Part shown: piece by piece, positions 54,013 through 62,600 of the stretch
Layout: every line of letters begins with the position of its first letter
Position numbering within the stretch: position 1 is the first letter of the stretch
From: CAJXYS01 sp913063035
GTDB taxonomy: Bacteria > Pseudomonadota > Alphaproteobacteria > Rhodobacterales > Rhodobacteraceae
Direction: 5' to 3'
NCBI RefSeq assembly: GCF_050586465.1
Contig: NZ_JBOCEG010000007.1
Location: 1 to 64,000, forward strand
Length of the DNA stretch: 64,000 nucleotides
Notes under the pieces: generated by a model
What the model was told of the DNA's origin: nothing
Database searches by the model: none
What the model saw: only the letters and a program-made list of their open reading frames with translations
Program-made: the position numbers and the translations under genes

Positions 54013-55323
54013 CTATTCCCGGAGCGCCCGGTCGCGGGTGCGCACCACGGGCGCCATCAGATAGGCCAGCACCGTGCGCCTTCCCGCCAGGATGTCGACG
54101 CCGGCCACCATGCCCGGCAGGATCTCGACCGGCTGGCCGTCAGCGTCGCGCAGAACACCCGCCGTCGCGATTTCGACCACGAAGGCGCGTTCGTCCCGGT
54201 CCGGACGGGTCACGGCATCGGCGCCGATCCGCAGGATCTCGCCGTCCAGCGCCCCGTAGCGCGACGGATCATAGGCCGTGATCGAGACCCGCGCCGCCTG
54301 CCCCGGCCGCAGGAAGGCGATATCGGCCGGTTTCAGATAGGCCTCGATCAGCAGATCGTCGCCGATGGGCACGATCTCGAGCAGCGGATCGCCCGCCCGT
54401 GCCAACCCGCCGATGGTGTTGAGGTTGAGGCGGTTGACCACGCCCCGCACCGGCGCAGTCAGCACGGCGCGGGTCAGCCGGTTTTCAAGCGCGGGAAGCC
54501 GCGTCAGGACCTCGGCCAGTTCGGCCTCGGCACGGGCGAGATCCTCCAGCGCGTCGGCCCGCGCCGCCGAGCGCGCCGACAGGACACGATCCTCGATCTC
54601 GGCGGCCGCGGCCCGGGTCGCGGCCAGCTCCGCCCGCGCGGCGCTCTCGCGGCCGGCGGCCTCGGCCCGGCGGCCGCGCAGTCCCAGCAGCGTCGTCGCC
54701 GGCTCGACGCCGTCCTCGACCAATGGCGCGATCAGCGCGATTTCCTCGTCGATCAGGCGGATGGCTTCCGCCGCCGCCTCCGCCCGGGCAGCGGCGGCGG
54801 CGATCTCTTCCTCGCGTTGGCGCCCCTGGCGGCGCAACACCGCGATCTCGTCGGCCAGCGCCGCGCGGCGGGCGGCGTAGAGCGCGATCTCCGAGGCCAC
54901 GAGATTTCCGAGCTCGTCATAGGTCGCGGCGTCCGGGGCGAAGGGCCGCGACTCGATCTCGGCCCGCAGCCGGGCGATACGCAGCTCCAGCGACAGCGCG
55001 CGGCGGCGCGTCTCGCCGAGTTGGCTCTCGATCTGGGTGTCGTCCAGCGTCAGAAGCGGGTCGCCGGCCGCCACGAGATCGCCTTCACGCACATGGAGCG
55101 CGGCCAGCACGCCCGCCTCGGAGGCCTGCACGATCTGCACGTCGCCCGACGGCACCACGCGCCCGTCGCCGCGGGTGACGACATCGAGCTCCGTTCGCGC
55201 CGCCCAGACCCCGGCGATGGCGAGAAAGGCCAGGATCAGCAACAGCAGCAGCGAAGCCCGCACCGGGTTGCCGCCCCGGATCTCGCGGGCCAGGTCGCGG
55301 GCCGGCCGCGCGCCCCTAGGCAT
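54013..55323 (-). CDS. type I secretion periplasmic adaptor (HlyD family)
   Basis: 436-residue membrane-fusion protein of the HlyD/LapC class. A cytoplasmic N-terminus is followed by one anchor helix (SLLLLLILAFLAIAGVWAA), a first lipoyl half (IVQASEAGVLAALHVREGD), a long Ala/Glu/Arg coiled coil (about 110-265), a second half (LTAPVRGVVNRLNLNTIGG) and the HlyD C-terminal domain. It starts inside the exporter gene (8-base overlap). With the ABC exporter and TolC-like protein it forms the export channel for the adhesin. It is the last gene of that operon. Confidence 0.92.
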   Translation of the reverse strand: MPRGARPARDLAREIRGGNPVRASLLLLLILAFLAIAGVWAARTELDVVTRGDGRVVPSGDVQIVQASEAGVLAALHVREGDLVAAGDPLLTLDDTQIESQLGETRRRALSLELRIARLRAEIESRPFAPDAATYDELGNLVASEIALYAARRAALADEIAVLRRQGRQREEEIAAAAARAEAAAEAIRLIDEEIALIAPLVEDGVEPATTLLGLRGRRAEAAGRESAARAELAATRAAAAEIEDRVLSARSAARADALEDLARAEAELAEVLTRLPALENRLTRAVLTAPVRGVVNRLNLNTIGGLARAGDPLLEIVPIGDDLLIEAYLKPADIAFLRPGQAARVSITAYDPSRYGALDGEILRIGADAVTRPDRDERAFVVEIATAGVLRDADGQPVEILPGMVAGVDILAGRRTVLAYLMAPVVRTRDRALRE

Positions 55324-57499
55324 CGGCCGCCCCCTGCCCCTGCCCCTGCCCCGGGCCCGCACCGATGATCTCTGCCTTCGGGCCGTCGGCCACGACGCGG
55401 CCGTCCTGCAGCACGATCACCCGATCGACGAGGTCGAGCAGGCTCATCCGGTGCGTCACCACGATCAGCGTGCGGTCCGCGGCATGTGCCTTGAGCCGGG
55501 CGATCACGGCCTTCTCGGTGGCGACGTCCATCGCCGAGGTGGGTTCGTCCAGCACCAGCACCGGCGGCGCCCCGAGCAGCGCGCGGGCCAGCGCGATCGA
55601 CTGGCGCTGCCCGCCCGACAGCCCCTCGCCCCGCTCGCGCAGGCGCAGGGCATAGCCATCGGGATGGCGCGCGGCGAAATCGTCCACGCCGGCGAGCCGG
55701 GCCACCTCCAGCACCTCCTCGTCGCGCGGGCGCGCGGCCCCGATGGCGATGTTCTCGAGCAGCGTGCCCGAGAACAGCCAGACATCCTGCAGGACCGAGC
55801 CGATGTTGCGGCGCAGGTCGCCCGGATCGACCTGGCGGATATCGGTCCCGTCGATCCGCACCGCGCCGCGCGTCGGCTCGTAAAGCCCAAGCGCCAGGCG
55901 CGCGACGGTGCTCTTGCCGGACCCGATCGGCCCGATCACCGCGACCTTCTCGCCCGCCGCGATCTCGAGCGACACGGCTTTCAGCGCCTCCTCGCGAGCG
56001 TCCGGATAGGCAAAGCTGACGTCGTTGAAGCTGAGCCGCCCCGCGACCCGCGGCCGCGAGAGAAAGCGCCGGCCCGGCGGACGCTCGCTCTCGGCGCGCA
56101 TCAGCGCGTCGATGGCCCGGTAGGCCGTGCGCGCCTGGCTGGCGCGCACCAGCGTCTGCGCCACCTGCCCCAGGGGCGCCAGCGCCCGCCCGGTCAGGAT
56201 CACGCTGGCGATGAGCGCGCCCATCGAAATCCGGTTCTCGATGATCAGGAACACCCCGTAGAAGACGATCAGCACCTGCGCCGCCTGCTGGGTGAAGGCG
56301 GTGGCGTTGAGCGCGAACTGGCTGACCGCCCGGGTCCGCACGCCATGGCCCGCCTGCGCGGCCAGCGCCCGGTCCCAGCGCGCGGCCATGTGCGCCTCGG
56401 CCCGGGCGGTCTTGATGGTCTCGAGCCCCGACAGGGTTTCGACCAGCACGGCCTGTTTCGACTGGCCGTCCGCGAAGCTTCGCTCGGCCAGGCGGCTCAG
56501 CACCGGCTGGGTCAGGAGCGCGACGACCAGCACCACCGGCAGCGCGATCAGCGGGATCACCGCCAGCGGCCCGCCGATCAGCGAGATGACGAACACGAAA
56601 AGGAAGACAAAGGGCAGATCCACGACCGCCACCAGCGTTGCCGAGGCCATGAAATCGCGCAGCATGTCGAACTCGCGCAGCGCCGCCGCCATCGCCCCGG
56701 TGGAGCCCTTGCGCACCGCCATCCGCAGCGACAGCAGCCGCGCGAAGACCTGCCGGCCGATCACCAGGTCGGCGCGCTGGCCGGCGCGGTCGATGAACCC
56801 GGCCCGGAGCGTCTTGATCGCGAAATCGAAGACCAGCGCGATGCCCACCCCGACGGTCAGCGCGACCAGGCTTTCGGTCGCCTGGTTCGGGAGCACGCGG
56901 TCATAGACCACCATGATGAAGATAGAGGTGGTCAGCGCCAGCACGTTGGCCACCGCCGCGGCCAGGATCACCTGCAGGTAGCTCCAGCGATTTGCGGCGA
57001 TGGCCGACCAGAACCAGTGCCCCTCGCCGGCGCCGGGCGCCTCGGCGCCAGCGGCCGGGCGCAGGATCAGCGCCTCGCCCGTGGCCACCTTGCCGAGCGT
57101 CGCCGCCGTCATTCGCCCGGTGCCTTCGCCGAGCCGCGGGTCGAAGACGTCGAATCCCCCGCGGCGCAGCCCCTCGACCACGACGGCGCCGTCGCCGGTC
57201 AGCAGGATCGCCGGCAGGAGCGCGGCATCGAGTTCCCCGGGCGAGAGCGGGCCGAAGCCGACCTGGAAACCCGCGGCCTCGGCCGCGCGGATCGCCGCGC
57301 GCAGCCCGTCGTCGTCCTCGTCCGGGCGGTCGGCCTCCTCGATCAGCGCGCGCGAGACCGGCAGGCCCAAACCGGCCGAGGCATGCACGAGACAGGCTGC
57401 GATCCGGGCGCGCCTGTCCATCGCGGTCGACCCGTCGTCGGCGGGCGCGGTCCCGGCGGTGGCCGGCGCGTCGGCGGGCGCGGTCCCGGCGCCGGTCAT
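55316..57499 (-). CDS. type I secretion ABC exporter (LapB-like)
   Basis: 727-residue ABC exporter. An N-terminal C39-peptidase-like domain (about 30-140) lacks the catalytic cysteine, as in LapB/HlyB-type adhesin and RTX exporters. Five to six helices follow (for example VILAAAVANVLALTTSIFIMVV), then an ATPase with Walker A GPIGSGKST, signature LSGGQRQSIALARAL and Walker B VLVLDEPTSAMD. ATG 57499 overlaps the TolC stop (ATGA); ATG 57508 is an alternative. Its C-terminus is a Gly-Gln run encoded by a CCCCTG tandem repeat (55332-55349), a slippage-prone tail. It should export the Ig-repeat adhesin upstream. Confidence 0.93.
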   Translation of the reverse strand: MTGAGTAPADAPATAGTAPADDGSTAMDRRARIAACLVHASAGLGLPVSRALIEEADRPDEDDDGLRAAIRAAEAAGFQVGFGPLSPGELDAALLPAILLTGDGAVVVEGLRRGGFDVFDPRLGEGTGRMTAATLGKVATGEALILRPAAGAEAPGAGEGHWFWSAIAANRWSYLQVILAAAVANVLALTTSIFIMVVYDRVLPNQATESLVALTVGVGIALVFDFAIKTLRAGFIDRAGQRADLVIGRQVFARLLSLRMAVRKGSTGAMAAALREFDMLRDFMASATLVAVVDLPFVFLFVFVISLIGGPLAVIPLIALPVVLVVALLTQPVLSRLAERSFADGQSKQAVLVETLSGLETIKTARAEAHMAARWDRALAAQAGHGVRTRAVSQFALNATAFTQQAAQVLIVFYGVFLIIENRISMGALIASVILTGRALAPLGQVAQTLVRASQARTAYRAIDALMRAESERPPGRRFLSRPRVAGRLSFNDVSFAYPDAREEALKAVSLEIAAGEKVAVIGPIGSGKSTVARLALGLYEPTRGAVRIDGTDIRQVDPGDLRRNIGSVLQDVWLFSGTLLENIAIGAARPRDEEVLEVARLAGVDDFAARHPDGYALRLRERGEGLSGGQRQSIALARALLGAPPVLVLDEPTSAMDVATEKAVIARLKAHAADRTLIVVTHRMSLLDLVDRVIVLQDGRVVADGPKAEIIGAGPGQGQGQGAADA

Positions 57500-58809
57500 C
57501 CGCCGCATCCGGCGGCGCAGAGCCCGAGCGCGGGCATCAACCCGCCCGTCAGCCGCAGCATCTCGTAGCCCGTCAGGCGCTGGCGGCTTTCCACCTCGAG
57601 CCGCGCCGCGCGTGCCAGGTCGAGATCCCGGCCGAGATCCAGCAGGTCCACGATGTCGGCCCGGCCCGCGCGCAACTGTGCCCGCGCATCCGCCAGCGCC
57701 GCGGCGGCGGCCTCTTCGGCGGCGCGTGCGGCGGCGACCTCGCGGGTCAGCGCGGCCGCCCGCGCCGCTGCCTGGCGGTAGGCGCTCGAGAGGCGCTCCG
57801 TCTCCAGCGCGCGGCGGGCCACGGCCGCATCGCGCCGCGCGCGAGCCTCGGCGACGGCGGCTTTCTGGCGGCCGGCCGTCCCGACCGGGTAATCCAGCCG
57901 CAGCCCCGCGCCGAGCGCCGGGTCGTCGTCGAGCGGGGCCTGCCCGGTGATATCCAGGAACACCGTCGGCCGCGCCCCGGCCTCCGCCCGGGCGAGGTCG
58001 GCCTCGGCGGCCTCCGTCTCGGCCCGTAGTGCGGCCAGCGCGGGATGCGCGCCGGGACGCCCCCCCGCCGGGGGCGGCGCCGGCGGCAGGGGGCCGACCG
58101 CGGCCGGCACGTGCCCGAAAATCTCGGCCAGGCGGGCCTCGGCCGCCGCGATCCGGCCCTCCGCCGCGGCCCGGCGCGCGGCAAGATCCGCCCCGCGCGA
58201 CGCAACGCGCAACGCCTCGGCCTGGCGCCCGGCCCCGGCCGCGAGCCGCTGTTCGACCTGCGCGGCGACGCCCGCGTGGCGATCTTGCGCGTCGACGATC
58301 ACCCGGAGCGCCTGGCGCGCGACCGCCAGCGATTCCCAGGCCGTGACGCCGTCGAAGGCCCGCGCCGCCAGGCTGTCGCCGCTATCCGCCCGCGCGGCGT
58401 CGCGCCGCGCCGCCGCTGCGCGTTGCCCGGCCCGCGCGACGCCCCCGTCATAGAGCCGCTGCGTGGCGCGCGCGGTCGGCACGACCCCGTCCGCGCCCGC
58501 AGTGTTGGCGCTGGCCTCCAGCCCGATGTTGAAGCTCGGCCGGAAGGCCGCGCCGGCCCGGCTCAGCGCGGCCTCGGCCGCCGCCTCGCCCGCCGCCGCG
58601 GCGTCGCGGACCGGGGTGTCGGCCAGCGCCGCGGCGAGCGCGCGGGCCAGCGGCGTGCCCACCAGGCGCGGTTCGGGCACGGCCGGCGACGGTGTCGCCG
58701 GCGCCGCGGCGGGCGACCCATCGCCCCCCGGCGGCGGCGGCCCCGCGGGCAGGCAGGCCGCCAGGCAGACCGGCAGCGCCACGAGCAGAAAGAGCCGGGA
58801 CCGGGTCAT
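57496..58809 (-). CDS. TolC-family outer-membrane channel lipoprotein
   Basis: 437-residue TolC-family protein. The signal sequence MTRSRLFLLVALPVCLAACLP has the lipobox LAAC, so unlike TolC it is probably lipid-anchored. Two Ala-rich helical hairpin repeats occupy most of the protein, the outer-membrane efflux protein pattern, with a short Pro/Gly-rich linker after the lipobox. It overlaps sapC upstream and the exporter downstream by 4 bases each. Confidence 0.9.
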   Translation of the reverse strand: MTRSRLFLLVALPVCLAACLPAGPPPPGGDGSPAAAPATPSPAVPEPRLVGTPLARALAAALADTPVRDAAAAGEAAAEAALSRAGAAFRPSFNIGLEASANTAGADGVVPTARATQRLYDGGVARAGQRAAAARRDAARADSGDSLAARAFDGVTAWESLAVARQALRVIVDAQDRHAGVAAQVEQRLAAGAGRQAEALRVASRGADLAARRAAAEGRIAAAEARLAEIFGHVPAAVGPLPPAPPPAGGRPGAHPALAALRAETEAAEADLARAEAGARPTVFLDITGQAPLDDDPALGAGLRLDYPVGTAGRQKAAVAEARARRDAAVARRALETERLSSAYRQAAARAAALTREVAAARAAEEAAAAALADARAQLRAGRADIVDLLDLGRDLDLARAARLEVESRQRLTGYEMLRLTGGLMPALGLCAAGCGG

Positions 58810-59591
58810 TCGCTGGCCGCCGCCGCGCGCACCGCGGCCAGGAACGCATCCGCCCGCGCGGCCTCCGGGTCGGGCCGACCGGCCGGGGCGGGCGCGCCCG
58901 CCCCGCGCACCGGGGCGTCGGCCGGTTCGGTCGGAAAGCGGCGCAGCGTTTCGAGCGACACCTGCTGGAGATGCGCCAGCTGCAAGGCCCCGGATCGGTG
59001 AGCCTCGGCCAGCGCCGCGCCCGAAAGCCGCGCCAGGGCATCCGCGTCGGGGACCATCAGATCCGGGCGCACGCCCGTCCAGGGCACGAGCAGGCCAGCG
59101 GCGTCCAGCACCGCCGTGGCCGACCGCGCCGCCGCGCGCGAGCGCGCCCAGGCGCCAAGCCGCGCCACCCGGTCGGCCGCCGTCTTGTGCAACGTGCCAT
59201 CGGCCGCGAAAAGCGGCAGCGTGCCGCGCTGGCCGGCCGGCAGCAGCGCGGCCGGGTCGACATGCACCGCCGTCCCGGCCGCGTCGGCGGCGGGGCGGAA
59301 GGGATAGGCGCGCAGCAGATGCGGCGTGTAGGAGGCGCGCCAGCGCCCCGCCCCGTCGATCAGCACCGACGGGCCGTCCGGGGCGAAGCGCAGCGGCACC
59401 GCCGGCCCCGTCCCGTCCGCGCCGCGGGCAAAGGCGAAGGGCATCCGCACCGCCACCGCCGCGATCTCGGCCAGGGCCACCGGCACCTCGCCCCAGTCGG
59501 CGGCAAAGGCATAATCGGCCGGGCGCCGCCAGGCGCGGCCGGCATGACCCTCCGGCGAGAGAGGCACGGTGCTGTCATTCATGCGTGTCAT
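58806..59591 (-). CDS. SapC-family protein
   Basis: 261-residue protein of the SapC family (associated with S-layer and surface protein loci). Family marks are the N-terminal HAGRAWRRPADYAFAADWGEVP, VAVRMPFAFA, FRPAADAAGTAVHVDPAALL and the late LQQVSLETLRRFP. There is no signal peptide, so it acts in the cytoplasm. Its biochemical role is unknown. Its place between the adhesin and its exporter genes, with 4-base coupling to the TolC gene, suggests that it helps to make, modify or deliver the adhesin. ATG 59591 and 59582 are both possible starts. Confidence 0.85.
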   Translation of the reverse strand: MTRMNDSTVPLSPEGHAGRAWRRPADYAFAADWGEVPVALAEIAAVAVRMPFAFARGADGTGPAVPLRFAPDGPSVLIDGAGRWRASYTPHLLRAYPFRPAADAAGTAVHVDPAALLPAGQRGTLPLFAADGTLHKTAADRVARLGAWARSRAAARSATAVLDAAGLLVPWTGVRPDLMVPDADALARLSGAALAEAHRSGALQLAHLQQVSLETLRRFPTEPADAPVRGAGAPAPAGRPDPEAARADAFLAAVRAAAASE

Positions 59592-59601
59592 ACCGGGCCG
59601 C

Positions 59602-59629
59602 GGCCCCGCGCGTCGCACCGCGCGGGGCC
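59602..59629 (-). terminator. adhesin-sapC intercistronic hairpin
   Basis: Perfect 11-bp GC stem GGCCCCGCGCG / CGCGCGGGGCC with a 6-base loop. It begins 9 bases after the adhesin stop and ends 10 bases before the sapC start, so it can affect both termination and sapC translation. The hlyA-hlyB gap of E. coli has a comparable arrangement. Confidence 0.7.
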
Positions 59630-59638
59630 TGTGCTGGA

Positions 59639-62600
59639 TCAGACCTCGGCCTGGTTGCGCAGCAGCTCGAAATTGTCGGCGGTGAAGCCCGAAAGCGCAT
59701 CGCCCGTGAGGCCCACGAAATCGGCGATGTAGTCGATGTCGGCATAGTCGTCGCTTTCATCGTCCGGCGTGCCGCTGTCGCGAACCGCCACGTCGCCATC
59801 CGCGCCGAAGCCGACCTTGGCCAGCGACGACCCGCTCGCATCGCCCGAAAGCACGAAGAGCACGTCGCCCTCGCCCATGCCGGTAAGGCTGTCGTTGATG
59901 AGCTGCACGACATCCGCGTCCTCGAAATCTTCCATCGCGCCCTCGAAGATCACCAGCCCGGTGTCGTCGCTGACCGCGAGGGTTTGGCCCGTCGCGACCT
60001 TCTGGATGGCGTCGCCGCCTACACCGTCGATGCTGTAGTCATCGACATCGACCAGGATCGCGTCGGCATTCTCGCCAGCGCCGGTTTCGAAGCCGTAAAT
60101 CGTCTCGAGCCCGCCGAAGCCCTGGGAGCTTTCGAGGACGACGGTCTGCGTGCCGGCGCCATCAATGCCCTGCAGGTGGGCGAAGCCCTCGAAATCGAAA
60201 TCGCCGTCATCGGTCGGCACCCCGAAGCCGATGCCATAGCTGCCATTGCCCGTTTCCGGGGTGACGCCGAAACTCACGAGTTCCACCGTCTCGGCGCTGT
60301 CGTTCTGGATGCCGGCATAGTCGATATCGACCCAGAAAGAGGCGTAATCCAGTCTATCGTTCATTGCCCCCGTTTCGACTGCTTCCGGGGCCTGCACATG
60401 CGTTCCGTAGCTGGGCGTGACGGCCGCATCATACTCGACATTGCCGCCGAAGAAGATGTCGAAATCGAACCCTTCTTCGATCAGGTCCGGCTCGCCCGCG
60501 AAGAAGTCCAGCGCAGCCTCGCGATCCACGGCGACGGTCACGGTGTCGCCCTCGCGGGTGATCTTCAACTCGCCCTCGTCCCCGTTCAGGTTGCCAAGGA
60601 AGAAGCTGTCATCGTCGGAAAGCGTGTCGTCGCTGAAATCGGACAGCCCGCCGCCATCGACGATCGCGTCTTGGCCGTCGGCCACGAAGCTGTCGTTGCT
60701 GTCCTCCAGCATCCCCACCGCGTCGGTGAAGGTGCCGGTCGCGAGGTCATAGGCGAAGCCGGTGAAGTACTCGTCTTCGGCCCGATCACCGGGATCGGAG
60801 AGCAGGACCGTTATCGGGTCACCGGTGGCCGGGTCGACACGCAGCGCATCGATGACCAGCTCGTCATACTCGTCCAGCTCGACCCCGAATTCGCGCGCCG
60901 TGACGGTGCCGTTCGCCGCGACCGACGCCAGGTAACCGGCCTGCGGCGTGAATTCCTCGGTCGAGACGTCTTCCTGCACCAGGATCACCGCCGCCGGCCC
61001 GTCCGCGGGGAACGCCGCTTCCTCGGCGACCAGGACGACATTGTCGGCCAGGTCCGAATCGATCCCGAGATCGTCCAGGGCGATGGTCTGCGCGGCAATC
61101 CCGGAGGTATCGATATTGGTCCCGTCGGACCCCAGCGCACCGGCCAGCTGCGCCGCCGGGATATGATAGAGGGTCACCGCGGGATCGGCCGATTGCCGGA
61201 TGGTCTCGCCCGACAGGCTCGCGTTCGACTGCACGACGCCAAGCCCGTCGGCGGTGACGGTCACGTAAGAGGACAGCGCCGCGAGATCGGTTTCATCGGG
61301 GCCGCCGTCGAAGGCGAAACTTTCCGCCAGCTGGCCGTCGGCACCGTAGAGCAGCGCCTTGTAGTGGAAGTCGGACAGCCGGTCGGACTCCTCGGCGGTA
61401 TGCTCCATGTCGAGCACGACGACGAACTGCCCGTTCGAGAGCGTGCCCGTCTCCCCGATCGAGGCCTCGAAGTTCTCGGTGCCGCTTTCCGCATCCACCT
61501 CCGGCCGGATCACCCGCCCGCCATGGGCAAAGATCGTCTGGCCGTCGATCTCGGAATTGACCAGCAGGTTGAGCGTCAGGCTCGCGCCCCCGGCCGCGAT
61601 GGTGACGGGCACGGCGGCGGCGCTGCCGTCGAGCGCCTCGATGTCCTCGGGCGGGATGGCGATGCTGAAGACGCCGTTCGCGCCGGTCTGGCCGGTATAG
61701 GTCTCTTCGCCGATGGTCACGCTCACCTCGGTGCCCGCGTCGACGTTCGACACCGCCCCGTCGACGGTGTTCTCCCTTTCGACGAGATTGCCGCCCTCGT
61801 CGAATTCCTGCGCGTCGAAGACGACGACATCGCCGTCCTGCTCGCCACCCTCGAGGGTGATGGCCGGTCCGGTCTGGTCGGTCACCTCCACCTCGGTCGT
61901 GGCGGCGGCGGAGTCCTGCAGACCGTCATTGGCCACGGCCGAGATCGTGTATGTCTCGACCGCGGCGCCCGAGAGATCGAGCGCCTCGGTGGTCCAGGCG
62001 CCCGTTTCGTCCGCGGTCACCGTGATGTCCCCGGCAAAGAGCGTCGAGCTGAGCGTAACCGTCGCCCCCGCCTCGGCCGTGCCGGAAATGGTGACCGAAC
62101 CGGCCTCGGTCGGGTCGATCACGTCGTCGCCCGCGACGGTGTCGATCACCGGCGCGGCGGGCGGGGCGATGTTCACCGTCACCGCGCGGGTCGCGGGCGC
62201 GGAGCTGTTGCCGACCGCGTCGGTCGCCGTCGCCGAAAGCGTGAGCGCCCCGTCGCTGGCCCCCGAGAGATCCGCCGTCACCGACCAGGCGCCGTCGGCC
62301 CCGGCGGTCGCCGTGAGGTCGGCGATGCCGTCCCCGCTGACCGTGACGGTCGCGCCCGCCTCGGCCGTGCCGGAAATGGTGAGCGATCCGGCCTCGGTCG
62401 CGTCGATCACGTCGTCGCCCGCGACGGTGTCGATCACCGGCGCATCGGGCACGGTGGCGTCGAGGGTGACATCGGCCGTGCGGGGGGCGCTGGTGACCAC
62501 TGTCGTGCCGTCGGCGGTCTCGACTTCGGTGGTGGCGGTGACGGCAACCTCATGCACCCCATCCGCCGGAAGATCTTCGGCGGCGAAGGTCACGGACCAA

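Noticed and set aside
55332..55349. CCCCTG tandem repeat as a phase-variation switch in the exporter gene
   Set aside because: Six-base units add two residues without changing frame, and the repeat is at the extreme C-terminus, so it cannot switch the gene off.
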